From an uncultured Gammaproteobacteria bacterium (GTDB lineage: Bacteria; Pseudomonadota; Gammaproteobacteria; GCA-001735895), in the NCBI GenBank assembly GCA_945787265.1, contig CALZHS010000269.1, positions 1-5,227 of the forward strand: DNA of 5,227 bases, in the 5' to 3' direction. Position 1 is the first letter of the stretch; every line of letters starts with the position of its first letter. The position numbers were made by a program, and so were the translations under genes. The notes below the pieces were generated by a model, which saw only the letters and a list, made by a program, of their open reading frames with translations, was not told the DNA's origin and searched no databases. Positions 1-5,227 of the stretch are shown here, one piece after another.

Positions 1-470
1 AGCGTGATTTCACCGTCGATGCGCAACGCCAGGATATCGCCCTTGCTGGCCTCCTGTTGACGTTTTATCATCGCGATATCACCATCGGCGATGGCATCAC
101 CCGACATACTTTCACCGATGACACGAATACCGATAATATCGCCTCCGCCAAAAAAATCGTGATTCACCGAGAACGATTCGCGCGTTTCATCGAACACTGG
201 CAGTGGTGCGCCAGCCGGTATCCTTGCAACCAGGTCAAAGTCTTGAGAACCCGTATTCATTTCATCCGGCAGCAGGTAATCCGAAACGCGTTGCGAACGC
301 TGTCGAATAAATCCTTTCTTTTCAAGTGCCTTGAGGTGAAAACGCGCCGTGGTGTGTTGAAAGCCAAAATGACTGGCAATATCACGCAATGAAGGAAACG
401 GTTGCCCCTGCCTCACCGCCTGGCGGGTATAGTCATAAACGGCCTGCTGGATGTCGGTCAGTGATTCCAT
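1..470 (-). CDS. lexA: LexA-family self-cleaving repressor (C-terminus beyond left edge)
   Basis: A transcriptional repressor of the LexA type, which binds operators and inactivates itself by autocleavage when RecA filaments form on damaged DNA. Reading leftward from ATG at 470-468 gives 156 full codons before the window ends. Residues 1-67 form the winged helix: it starts MESLTDIQQAVYDY and has PFPSLRDIASHFGF followed by HLKALEKKGFI, matching LexA. The peptidase S24 part follows: cleavage pair A86-G87 in IPAGAP, nucleophile S121 in GESM, and DGD at 129-131. The 35-residue distance from cleavage Ala to Ser equals that in E. coli LexA (84 to 119). The general-base Lys would be residue 158, just outside the window. 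The stretch between GF and HLKAL is one residue shorter than in E. coli LexA. It could be the main LexA or a second paralogue. It is divergent from the FAN1/helicase/macrodomain operon and probably controls both sides. The 5' leader is very short, with no obvious Shine-Dalgarno sequence. Confidence 0.9.
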   Translation of the reverse strand, partial: MESLTDIQQAVYDYTRQAVRQGQPFPSLRDIASHFGFQHTTARFHLKALEKKGFIRQRSQRVSDYLLPDEMNTGSQDFDLVARIPAGAPLPVFDETRESFSVNHDFFGGGDIIGIRVIGESMSGDAIADGDIAMIKRQQEASKGDILALRIDGEIT

Positions 471-481
471 TCGGCCAATAT

Positions 482-487
482 AATATA
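482..487 (-). promoter_or_regulatory. -10 element of the lexA-like gene
   Basis: On the minus strand 487-482 reads TATATT, a good -10 hexamer. It mirrors the fan1 -10 on the other side of the palindrome. The -35 at 17-bp spacing would be 510-505 (CACTGT), again poor and overlapping the LexA-like box, consistent with autorepression. Transcription would start around 475, only a few bases before the start codon. A second TATATT at 482-477 and a TATAAC at 516-511 are alternatives; the last would give a leader of about 35 nt. Confidence 0.4.
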
Positions 488-517
488 TAACACCGTTGTA
501 TGCAACAGTGTTATATA
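484..517. promoter_or_regulatory. 34-bp palindromic operator with LexA-like box
   Basis: The arms ATATAACAC (485-493) and GTGTTATAT (508-516) pair perfectly, with one further pair at 484/517. They enclose GTTG (495-498) and CAAC (503-506). Only the pairs 494/507 and 499/502 mismatch, so 15 of 17 pairs match. The core at 493-508, CCGTTGTATGCAACAG, is CCGT-N8-ACAG, one base from the gammaproteobacterial LexA consensus CTGT-N8-ACAG; the off-consensus base (494) is the mismatch at 494/507. The palindrome lies between a LexA-like gene and a DNA-repair operon and overlaps both predicted promoters, so a repressor bound here could silence both. The binding itself is inferred. Confidence 0.75.
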
Positions 518-519
518 AT
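514..519 (+). promoter_or_regulatory. -10 element of the fan1/helicase/macrodomain operon
   Basis: A perfect TATAAT at 514-519. With 17-bp spacing the -35 hexamer would be 491-496 (CACCGT), which is poor. The LexA-like box at 493-508 fills the spacer, as expected for a repressed SOS promoter. Transcription would begin near 525-527, leaving a leader of about 15 nt before ATG 541 and no clear Shine-Dalgarno sequence. A possible alternative is TATAAC at 486-491 with a longer leader. Confidence 0.5.
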
Positions 520-540
520 CGTGTAGAATACTCCACACTA

Positions 541-1431
541 ATGCGCCCCGACTTACCCGAAACCTATTACCTCGATAACGTGCTCACGCTGTTTGAGCAC
601 GTTACCCGCGTCTACGCAGACCTGCTCGATAAACAGCAACTCGATTTTCTGCAGGGTTTCGCAGCTCTCGGCAGGGACGCAAAAATGCTTTTTATCCGCC
701 TGCAGAATCGCAGCCCCACCTGGTATCGTGCCGGCAAACTTGTCTACCGCGAAATCGAATCAATCGATGCAGCGATCGCTGAACTCGCCGAACGGGGCTT
801 TCTCGAGGTCAACGCTGAAATTGATCATCCAACCCTGTTATCGCTCTTCACGATGCCGGAACTACGCGCAATCATGACTGACGATTCGGTCTTGAAGCAG
901 TTGCGACGAAGCGAACTCGAGCAGGCGCTGCTGGAAAGTGACGACGACGCGTTGTTTGAGCGGCTGAGAAAAACGGATACCCTGCTGCAAGTGCTGCGTG
1001 CAGACGAATACCTGCTCTGCCAGATGCTTTTCTTCGGTAACCTGAACCAGTCGATGACCGATTTCGTGTTACGCGACCTCGGCCTGTATCAATTTGAAAG
1101 CTACAACATCGACACTGAACAGCGGCCTTATCGCAGCAGGCTTGAAATTCAGCAGCACTGGATGCTCTACCAGCTGGAGACCCGGTTCGAGTTAAGTGAT
1201 CAAACGGACCGCGCCGTTTTGACCGAACTGGCCGCCATGATTCCGCCCAATATCGAACCGCTGTCACCCGCCTATCGCAAATGTCAGCAACTGCGTTACC
1301 GGCTTGCTCGTCAACTGGAACGCATCGGTGCATTATCCGGGGCAGTTGCGCAATACCGTCAATGCCCGTTGCCACCGGGTCGGGAACGCATCGCCCGTAT
1401 GTATGCGAATCATCGAGCAGCCAATCAATGA
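541..1431 (+). CDS. fan1: FAN1 N-terminal part (DNA-binding and helical region)
   Basis: This is the upstream fragment, 296 residues as read, of which the last ten (after residue 286) are out of the family frame. Residues 9-90 (YYLDNVLTLFEHV, YADLL, and the stretch FIRLQNRSPTWYRAGKLVY) match the FAN1 N-terminal region that contacts DNA. Residues 97-131 (TLLSLFTMPELRAIM, then RRSELEQALL) resemble the SAP-like helix pair seen in FAN1. Residues about 150-286 are helical, and the end (ARQLERIGALSGAVAQYRQC, then PPGRERIAR) resembles the TPR-like region before the nuclease domain. Alone, this product would lack catalytic residues, so it could at most bind DNA. The start has no good Shine-Dalgarno sequence and a short leader. 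Confidence 0.7.
   Translation: MRPDLPETYYLDNVLTLFEHVTRVYADLLDKQQLDFLQGFAALGRDAKMLFIRLQNRSPTWYRAGKLVYREIESIDAAIAELAERGFLEVNAEIDHPTLLSLFTMPELRAIMTDDSVLKQLRRSELEQALLESDDDALFERLRKTDTLLQVLRADEYLLCQMLFFGNLNQSMTDFVLRDLGLYQFESYNIDTEQRPYRSRLEIQQHWMLYQLETRFELSDQTDRAVLTELAAMIPPNIEPLSPAYRKCQQLRYRLARQLERIGALSGAVAQYRQCPLPPGRERIARMYANHRAANQ
1397..1404 (+). repeat. GTAT tandem duplication at the fan1 frameshift
   Basis: Two direct copies of GTAT stand in tandem here. Removing one lets frame 1 (RERIAR, ending at 1398) run straight into MRIIEQPINEEEL without a stop. A 4-bp slippage duplication is therefore the simplest single event explaining the break. An alternative is a deletion of roughly 10-12 codons plus a frame change, since the helical linker here looks short for the family. 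Confidence 0.5.
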
Positions 1432-2155
1432 AGAGGAGCTCCAGTTTGCCAGCATGTTTGGCGGTCGACTGATAAAACGACATGGTTTCGAAGCGCAGGA
1501 ATCCATCGAGTCGGTGGCCATCAGTCATCAGCCCGAAATTGTCGAGCTCTCGCTGGCACCACATGGCTCGGTCGAACTCGCCGTGGCCGAGTATTATGAC
1601 AGCCTCGATGGCGCCGACAGTTGCTACTATGTCGAAAACAGTATTTTTAACGGCGTGCTGGGCCTGCTGATCTGGGAGGCCGTCTTTGCGCAGTTACCGG
1701 GCGCTTTTTATAACCCGTTTCAATATCGTCCCGCCGATTTCTACGAGCATGACTTCTGTGACAGGCGCAAGGATTTACTGGCACAAACCTGGGCCTCGAT
1801 CAGCAATACTGACGACATCTGGCGTATCGTCTCGAAGCGATGGGCACAAAAAATGGGCTTGATGAATCCACTCGTCAACTGGCAGGGCCTCGATCTTGAT
1901 CTCATCGAACTTGCACTCGGGCGTATTGACTACCCGCACTGGATAGCCATATTCAAGCGCATCCTGCGCGACCTGCGTAATAATCGCAGCGGCTTTCCGG
2001 ACCTGGTGCGTTTCCCGCCAGCGGGTGGTTATTGCCTGATCGAGGTTAAAGGGCCGGGTGACAGCCTGCAGAAGAACCAGCGGCGCTGGATGCAGTATTT
2101 TCACGAGCATGAAATCCCACACCAGTTAGCCCGGGTAACATGGCAGACGCGCTGA
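1403..2155 (+). CDS. fan1: FAN1 C-terminal VRR-NUC nuclease part
   Basis: This is the downstream fragment, 250 residues if started at ATG 1403. The frame is open upstream to at least 1304, but there it no longer resembles FAN1. It holds the whole nuclease core. VENSIFNGVLGLLIWEAVF aligns with the human FAN1 stretch around GEGSTF...GLLLWD and carries the first catalytic Glu (codon at 1634). The VRR-NUC signature follows: GFPDLVRF (Asp at 2000), then CLIEVKGPGDSLQKNQ (Glu at 2042, Lys at 2048). No Shine-Dalgarno sequence stands before ATG 1403, so independent translation would be poor; it is better read as the tail of one gene. It overlaps the helicase start by 16 nt. Confidence 0.7.
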   Translation: MRIIEQPINEEELQFASMFGGRLIKRHGFEAQESIESVAISHQPEIVELSLAPHGSVELAVAEYYDSLDGADSCYYVENSIFNGVLGLLIWEAVFAQLPGAFYNPFQYRPADFYEHDFCDRRKDLLAQTWASISNTDDIWRIVSKRWAQKMGLMNPLVNWQGLDLDLIELALGRIDYPHWIAIFKRILRDLRNNRSGFPDLVRFPPAGGYCLIEVKGPGDSLQKNQRRWMQYFHEHEIPHQLARVTWQTR

Positions 2156-4467
2156 AAATCGGGGTGCGTGAACTGGTTGAGTTCTGTTGTCGTGACGGCG
2201 ACCTCGGTTATGACAGCGCGCCCTCGATCAAGGCACTGGACGGATTACAGACGCATCAGAAAATCCAGAGGCAGTACCGGGCTGATGCCGAATCCGAGGT
2301 TTCGGTGAGGCTTTTGACCCGTGTCGACGATCGTGACATCGAACTTGGCGGCCGGGTCGATCTGCTGTTTGCCGACGAGTCACCCCCGCGCATCGAAGAA
2401 ATTAAAACCGTTTATGCGCACGCTGTAGTCGATTCAGAAGACGCGCTGCACTGGGCGCAGCTCAAATGCTACGGTGCCTGTTATGCACGTGAACACGAGC
2501 TTGCCGAGGTAAATCTCAGTCTCAACCTCGTCACCCTGTTCAAGCGACATCAACAGCGCCACAGTAAAATTTTTTCGCGCAGCGAACTTGAGACCTTTGT
2601 CGAGCAGACCCTGGAGCGCTACCTGCAATGGTATCGCCTGGTCGAGACGCAACAGGAAGAGACCCGCAAACAGGCACAGCAACTGGTTTTTCCATTTGAG
2701 AAATTTCGCAACCAGCAGCGCGGACTCGCGGCAGAGGTCTATCGCGCGATCCAGCATCGACAGCGCCTGGTTGTCGAGGCGCCGACAGGTTCCGGCAAGA
2801 CCATCAGCACCCTGTTTCCCGCAATCAAGGCGATTGGTGAAGATCAATGCGACCAGGTCATTTACCTGTCGGCCAAGGTTTCGGGACAGCAGCAGGCGGT
2901 AGCGGCACTCGAATTGATCACAACCGACGTTTCCTACCTGGTCATGCAGGCCAAGGCACGCAGCTGCCCCTGTAACTCTGACGAAAATGAAATTGACGAC
3001 GAGGGCCGTTGCCGACGCTGCCTGGGATTCTTCGAGCGTCTCCCCGCCGCCCGCGAGCAATTGTTTCGAAAGCGTAAAATCAGCGTTAGTCAGCTCCAGG
3101 CAACTGCCACGGAATACCGTCTTTGTCCGTTCGAGCTGGCACTGCAAATGCTACCCTGGGTTGATATCGTTATCTGTGACTTTAACTATGTTTTCGACCC
3201 ACTGGTACAGCTGGGATACTTCAGGACGAACCAGCGCCGCAAGTTATTGCTGATTGACGAGCTGCATAACCTGGTCGACCGGGCGCGCTCAATGTACTCG
3301 GCAAGCCTGACCCGCGCGCAAATCAAGAAAGCGATCGCGGCCGACAATAGCCGCCAGATTTCAGCGGCGCTCAAATCGATGCAACAGGCGCTCGATCGCG
3401 AACTGCGCAGCCTGGACGAAGACGAAGCCATAACCAGCCGGGTGCCGACGGACCTGCTGCGTGCCAGCCAGCGCTTCGGCGAAAAGCTGGGTTTCGATGT
3501 CTTCGCCAACAAGCGTATCGCCAGCGAAACGCTGGAAATCGCCAAGGCGGTTTTTCGCTTTCAAAGCATTGGTCAACTGTATGACCTGCACCATCGAACG
3601 CTTGGCTACAAACCCCTGAAGACGCGCGAACTGAAGCTGCTCTGCCTGAACGCTTTCGAGTACCTGCAGCAATGTTACCCGCTGTTTCACGCGGTCTGCG
3701 GTTTTTCCGCGACCCTGACGCCGACCCGCTATTTTCAGCAGGCGCTAGGGCTCGACAAGGACTGCAGGAGCCTGGTGCTGGAATCATCGTTTCCGGAAAA
3801 AAACCTCTCGGTCTGCGTTGGAGTTTACGTGGATACGCGTTACCGTGAGCGCGAGCGCTACATCGACATCATCTGCGAATCTATCGAGCGCTGTTGCCGC
3901 ACCCGTCCCGGCAACTACCTGGTTTTCTTTTCGGCATACCATTTCATGCGGCAGGTCCACGATCGATTTAACCAGCTCTATCCCGATACCACCACGCTGT
4001 TGCAACAGCGCGAGTTCGACGAAGACGCACAGCAACAGTTCCTTTCCCGGTTTTTCGGCGCCGACGAACAGCTGGGCTTTGCCATCATGGGTGGACGTTT
4101 CGCCGAGGGTATCGACTATCGTGGCAATGCGCTGATCGGCGCGATTATTGTAGGCGTTGGTTTACCCCAGGCTAACAGTGAGCAGCAGTTGATACAGCAG
4201 GATTTCGAGGCGTTGCAGCTCGATGGATTCGATTACGCGTTCCGATTCCCGGGCCTGATCCGGGTCAAGCAAAGCGCGGGGCGGGTTATTCGCGACGAAC
4301 AGGATCGGGGCGTTGTGGTATTGCTCGATCGACGATTCCAGCAACCCGGTTATGCGCGCTATCTGCCGGCCCATTGGCATCCGACCTATTGCAACGATCC
4401 GGTTTCACTGGAACAATCGCTGCTGAGGTTCTGGGATAACCTGGAGGACCGCAATGCCCCAGATTGA
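2140..4467 (+). CDS. XPD/DinG-type Fe-S helicase fused to a PD-(D/E)XK nuclease
   Basis: A 775-residue superfamily 2 DNA helicase of the Rad3/XPD/DinG group, predicted to unwind DNA 5' to 3' using ATP. The N-terminal domain (about 1-165) is a Cas4/RecB-like nuclease: H39, GRVD with D74, EIK with E87 and K89, and QLKCY (107-111). Helicase motifs follow: Walker A APTGSGKT (214-221); an Fe-S region with C276, C278, C291, C294 and C329; DELH (373-376, in place of DEAH); FSATLTPT (522-529); and QSAGRVIR (711-718). CDFNYVFDP (346-354) is typical of this helicase subgroup. The start is supported by IGVRELVEF, which begins the family domain. The gene overlaps fan1 by 16 nt and lacks a strong Shine-Dalgarno sequence, so translation is probably coupled to fan1. 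It likely opens lesion-containing DNA for cleavage by its own nuclease domain and/or FAN1. It is sometimes annotated as DinG or ERCC-2-like; domain identity is secure, substrate is not. Confidence 0.92.
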   Translation: MADALKIGVRELVEFCCRDGDLGYDSAPSIKALDGLQTHQKIQRQYRADAESEVSVRLLTRVDDRDIELGGRVDLLFADESPPRIEEIKTVYAHAVVDSEDALHWAQLKCYGACYAREHELAEVNLSLNLVTLFKRHQQRHSKIFSRSELETFVEQTLERYLQWYRLVETQQEETRKQAQQLVFPFEKFRNQQRGLAAEVYRAIQHRQRLVVEAPTGSGKTISTLFPAIKAIGEDQCDQVIYLSAKVSGQQQAVAALELITTDVSYLVMQAKARSCPCNSDENEIDDEGRCRRCLGFFERLPAAREQLFRKRKISVSQLQATATEYRLCPFELALQMLPWVDIVICDFNYVFDPLVQLGYFRTNQRRKLLLIDELHNLVDRARSMYSASLTRAQIKKAIAADNSRQISAALKSMQQALDRELRSLDEDEAITSRVPTDLLRASQRFGEKLGFDVFANKRIASETLEIAKAVFRFQSIGQLYDLHHRTLGYKPLKTRELKLLCLNAFEYLQQCYPLFHAVCGFSATLTPTRYFQQALGLDKDCRSLVLESSFPEKNLSVCVGVYVDTRYRERERYIDIICESIERCCRTRPGNYLVFFSAYHFMRQVHDRFNQLYPDTTTLLQQREFDEDAQQQFLSRFFGADEQLGFAIMGGRFAEGIDYRGNALIGAIIVGVGLPQANSEQQLIQQDFEALQLDGFDYAFRFPGLIRVKQSAGRVIRDEQDRGVVVLLDRRFQQPGYARYLPAHWHPTYCNDPVSLEQSLLRFWDNLEDRNAPD
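4443..4447 (+). promoter_or_regulatory. Shine-Dalgarno sequence of the macrodomain gene
   Basis: GGAGG sits 6 nt before ATG 4454, inside the end of the helicase gene. It is the only strong ribosome binding site in the operon, so the macrodomain protein can be made efficiently even if coupling from upstream is weak. Confidence 0.75.
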
Positions 4468-4969
4468 AATTCAGAAAACGGATATCACCAGGCTTGACGT
4501 CGACGCGATTGTCAACGCCGCGAATAACAGCCTCGCCGATGGTGCCGGCGTGTGCGGAGCGATCCACAGTGCAGCCGGACCCGAACTTCTTGCCGAGTGC
4601 CAGACGCTGGGTGGTTGTGAAACCGGCGAAGCAAAAATAACCTCGGGCTACAACTTGCCGGCAAAGCATGTAATTCACGCGGTGGGACCGGTATGGCAGG
4701 GCGGGGGCAACAACGAGGCCGAGCTGCTCGCGAGCTGTTATCGCAACAGTATCCTGCTTGCCGAACAGCATGGCCTCAAAAGCGTCGCTTTCCCTGCTAT
4801 CTCCTGTGGAATATACGGTTACCCGATCGATCAGGCCGCGATTATCGCAATCGAATCCACGCTCAAGACGCTGCACCAGTGTGAACACGTCGAGCACGTG
4901 ATCTTTGCCTGCTTTTCAGACGATATCGAGGCAGCGTTAATCCAGGTCGCCTCGCACCACGCACTCTAG
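4454..4969 (+). CDS. YmdB/MacroD-like macrodomain protein
   Basis: A 171-residue single macrodomain, close in length to E. coli YmdB (177). Such proteins bind ADP-ribose and often hydrolyse O-acetyl-ADP-ribose or remove ADP-ribose from protein or DNA. Visible motifs are the Asp of DIT (10-12), the NAAN motif (21-24), the loop DGAGVCGAIHSAAG (29-42), GEAKITSGYNLPAKHVIHAVGPVW (from about 58), and the phosphate loop FPAISCGIYGYP. N24 corresponds to YmdB N25. C34 stands where YmdB has its catalytic D35, and the usual GGGG of that loop is DGAG. ADP-ribose binding is therefore likely, but hydrolase activity by the standard mechanism is uncertain. The gene is last in the operon, overlaps the helicase gene by 14 nt and has its own strong ribosome binding site. 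Its place beside two repair enzymes suggests a role on ADP-ribosylated DNA or repair proteins; that is inference. Confidence 0.92.
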   Translation: MPQIEIQKTDITRLDVDAIVNAANNSLADGAGVCGAIHSAAGPELLAECQTLGGCETGEAKITSGYNLPAKHVIHAVGPVWQGGGNNEAELLASCYRNSILLAEQHGLKSVAFPAISCGIYGYPIDQAAIIAIESTLKTLHQCEHVEHVIFACFSDDIEAALIQVASHHAL

Positions 4970-4972
4970 ATC

Positions 4973-5227
4973 CTAGATTTCCATTTTCTTGTAGACGCTA
5001 TCGAGCTTGTCGCGCATGGTCTGTTCGCGGTCGATGCGGGTGCCGACACGTAACGTACTGTTGCAGCGAGGTGCGCCCATTTCGTGCATCTTCTCATGGC
5101 ACTGCTTGACCGCGGCCATGACCTTGTGCCACTCACCCTCGACATTGGTGCCCCAGGCGTGCATTTCATGATTCAGCCCCGCGGCCTCGAAGATCCGCTG
5201 GCACTCGACCACGTACTTCGATACCGA
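4973..5227 (-). CDS. UPF0045/MTH1187-type thiamine-binding protein (N-terminus beyond right edge)
   Basis: The last 84 codons of a small protein of the MTH1187/YkoF-like family (PF01910), about 100 residues when complete. Members form ferredoxin-like folds that assemble into oligomers, and some bind thiamine or its pyrimidine part. Visible family features are SVSKYV at the window edge, HAWGTNVEGEW, a helix with VMAAVKQCHEKMHEMGAPR, and the end VGTRIDREQTM...KLDSVYKKMEI before TAG (4975-4973). Only about 15 N-terminal residues seem to be missing, so the in-frame GTG at 5212 is not the start. The gene is convergent with the macrodomain gene, 3 nt away, and shows no functional link to the repair operon. 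Confidence 0.85.
   Translation of the reverse strand, partial: SVSKYVVECQRIFEAAGLNHEMHAWGTNVEGEWHKVMAAVKQCHEKMHEMGAPRCNSTLRVGTRIDREQTMRDKLDSVYKKMEI

Larger units (their letters stand above)
541..2155 (+). pseudogene. fan1: FAN1-type VRR-NUC nuclease gene, frameshifted
   Basis: Two adjacent frames together make one bacterial FAN1 homologue. FAN1 is a structure-specific 5' flap nuclease that unhooks DNA interstrand crosslinks. Residues 1-286 (541-1398) lie in one frame, which stops at TGA 1429-1431. From about 1397 the next frame continues with EQPINEEELQFA and the nuclease core to TGA 2153-2155. Deleting one GTAT of the tandem GTATGTAT (1397-1404) joins them into 536 residues, close to what I expect for the bacterial family. 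In that numbering the active-site residues are E364, D486, E500 and K502, corresponding to human E834, D960, E975 and K977. ATG 541 is chosen because family similarity begins right after it (YYLDNVLTLFEHV); the upstream in-frame TTG at 496 lies inside the operator. The gene may be truly broken, a phase-variable or split gene, or a sequencing artefact. Intact catalytic residues argue for a recent lesion or an error. Confidence 0.8.

Noticed and set aside
57..392. Plus-strand open frame of 111 codons near the left edge
   Set aside because: It lies wholly antisense to the LexA-family gene, which has clear domain motifs; the plus-strand product resembles nothing.
496..540. Upstream TTG start extending FAN1 by 15 residues
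   Set aside because: The codons fall inside the operator palindrome and across the -10 element, and the added residues do not look like FAN1.
1304..1402. ATG 1304 as start of an independent second gene
   Set aside because: The stretch overlaps the good FAN1 frame and has no family similarity; similarity starts only after about 1403.
872..1564. 230-codon minus-strand open frame inside fan1
   Set aside because: It is antisense to FAN1, low-complexity Arg-rich in places, and lacks recognisable motifs or a ribosome binding site; a shadow frame.
2434..3147. 237-codon minus-strand open frame within the helicase gene
   Set aside because: It is antisense to well-conserved nuclease and helicase motifs, with no domain of its own.
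4286..4897. 203-codon minus-strand open frame across the helicase end and macrodomain gene
   Set aside because: Both genes on the plus strand show strong family motifs through this stretch; the minus-strand product is not recognisable.
4927..4954. Possible terminator hairpin (CGAGGC and GCCTCG, 16-nt loop)
   Set aside because: It lies within the macrodomain coding region, has a long loop and no T-run after it. The convergent stops are only 3 nt apart, so no terminator could be supported.
4966..4976. Two CTAG tetramers at the convergent stop codons
   Set aside because: They simply contain the two opposing TAG stop codons; no further repeat or site structure was found.

Overview
The window looks like a chromosomal piece of a Pseudomonadota bacterium, most likely a gammaproteobacterium. 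The evidence is moderate GC content, proteobacterial-type protein sequences, and an operator close to the gammaproteobacterial LexA box CTGT-N8-ACAG. The taxon is inferred from sequence style, not from a search. No rRNA, tRNA, CRISPR array or insertion sequence was recognised.

Layout: a LexA-family repressor gene runs leftward off the window (positions 1-470, minus strand). A 70-bp AT-rich divergent promoter (471-540) carries a large palindrome. Rightward from it runs a tightly packed operon. First comes a FAN1-type structure-specific nuclease gene (541-2155), currently broken by a frameshift near 1400. Next is an XPD/DinG-type iron-sulfur helicase with an N-terminal PD-(D/E)XK nuclease domain (2140-4467). 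Last is a YmdB-like macrodomain protein (4454-4969). The three genes overlap by 16 and 14 nt, which suggests translational coupling. A convergent minus-strand gene for a UPF0045/MTH1187-type thiamine-binding protein ends 3 nt after the macrodomain gene and runs off the right edge (4973-5227).

How they may work together (inference): the LexA-like protein keeps the elements of a self-cleaving repressor, namely an Ala-Gly cleavage site and a catalytic Ser with E. coli-like spacing. The divergent region holds CCGT-N8-ACAG, one base from the LexA consensus, placed in the spacers of both predicted promoters. The natural model is a DNA-damage-induced cassette that represses itself and encodes a crosslink or flap nuclease, a nuclease-helicase and an ADP-ribose-processing enzyme. 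The macrodomain suggests that ADP-ribosylated DNA or protein may be one of the lesions handled.

Two oddities deserve attention. A GTAT tandem repeat at 1397-1404 breaks the FAN1 frame, and removing one copy restores it exactly, while all nuclease residues are intact. The macrodomain has Cys where YmdB/MacroD enzymes carry their catalytic Asp. Gene coverage is nearly complete; the only intergenic stretches are the 70-bp promoter and the 3-nt gap at 4970-4972.
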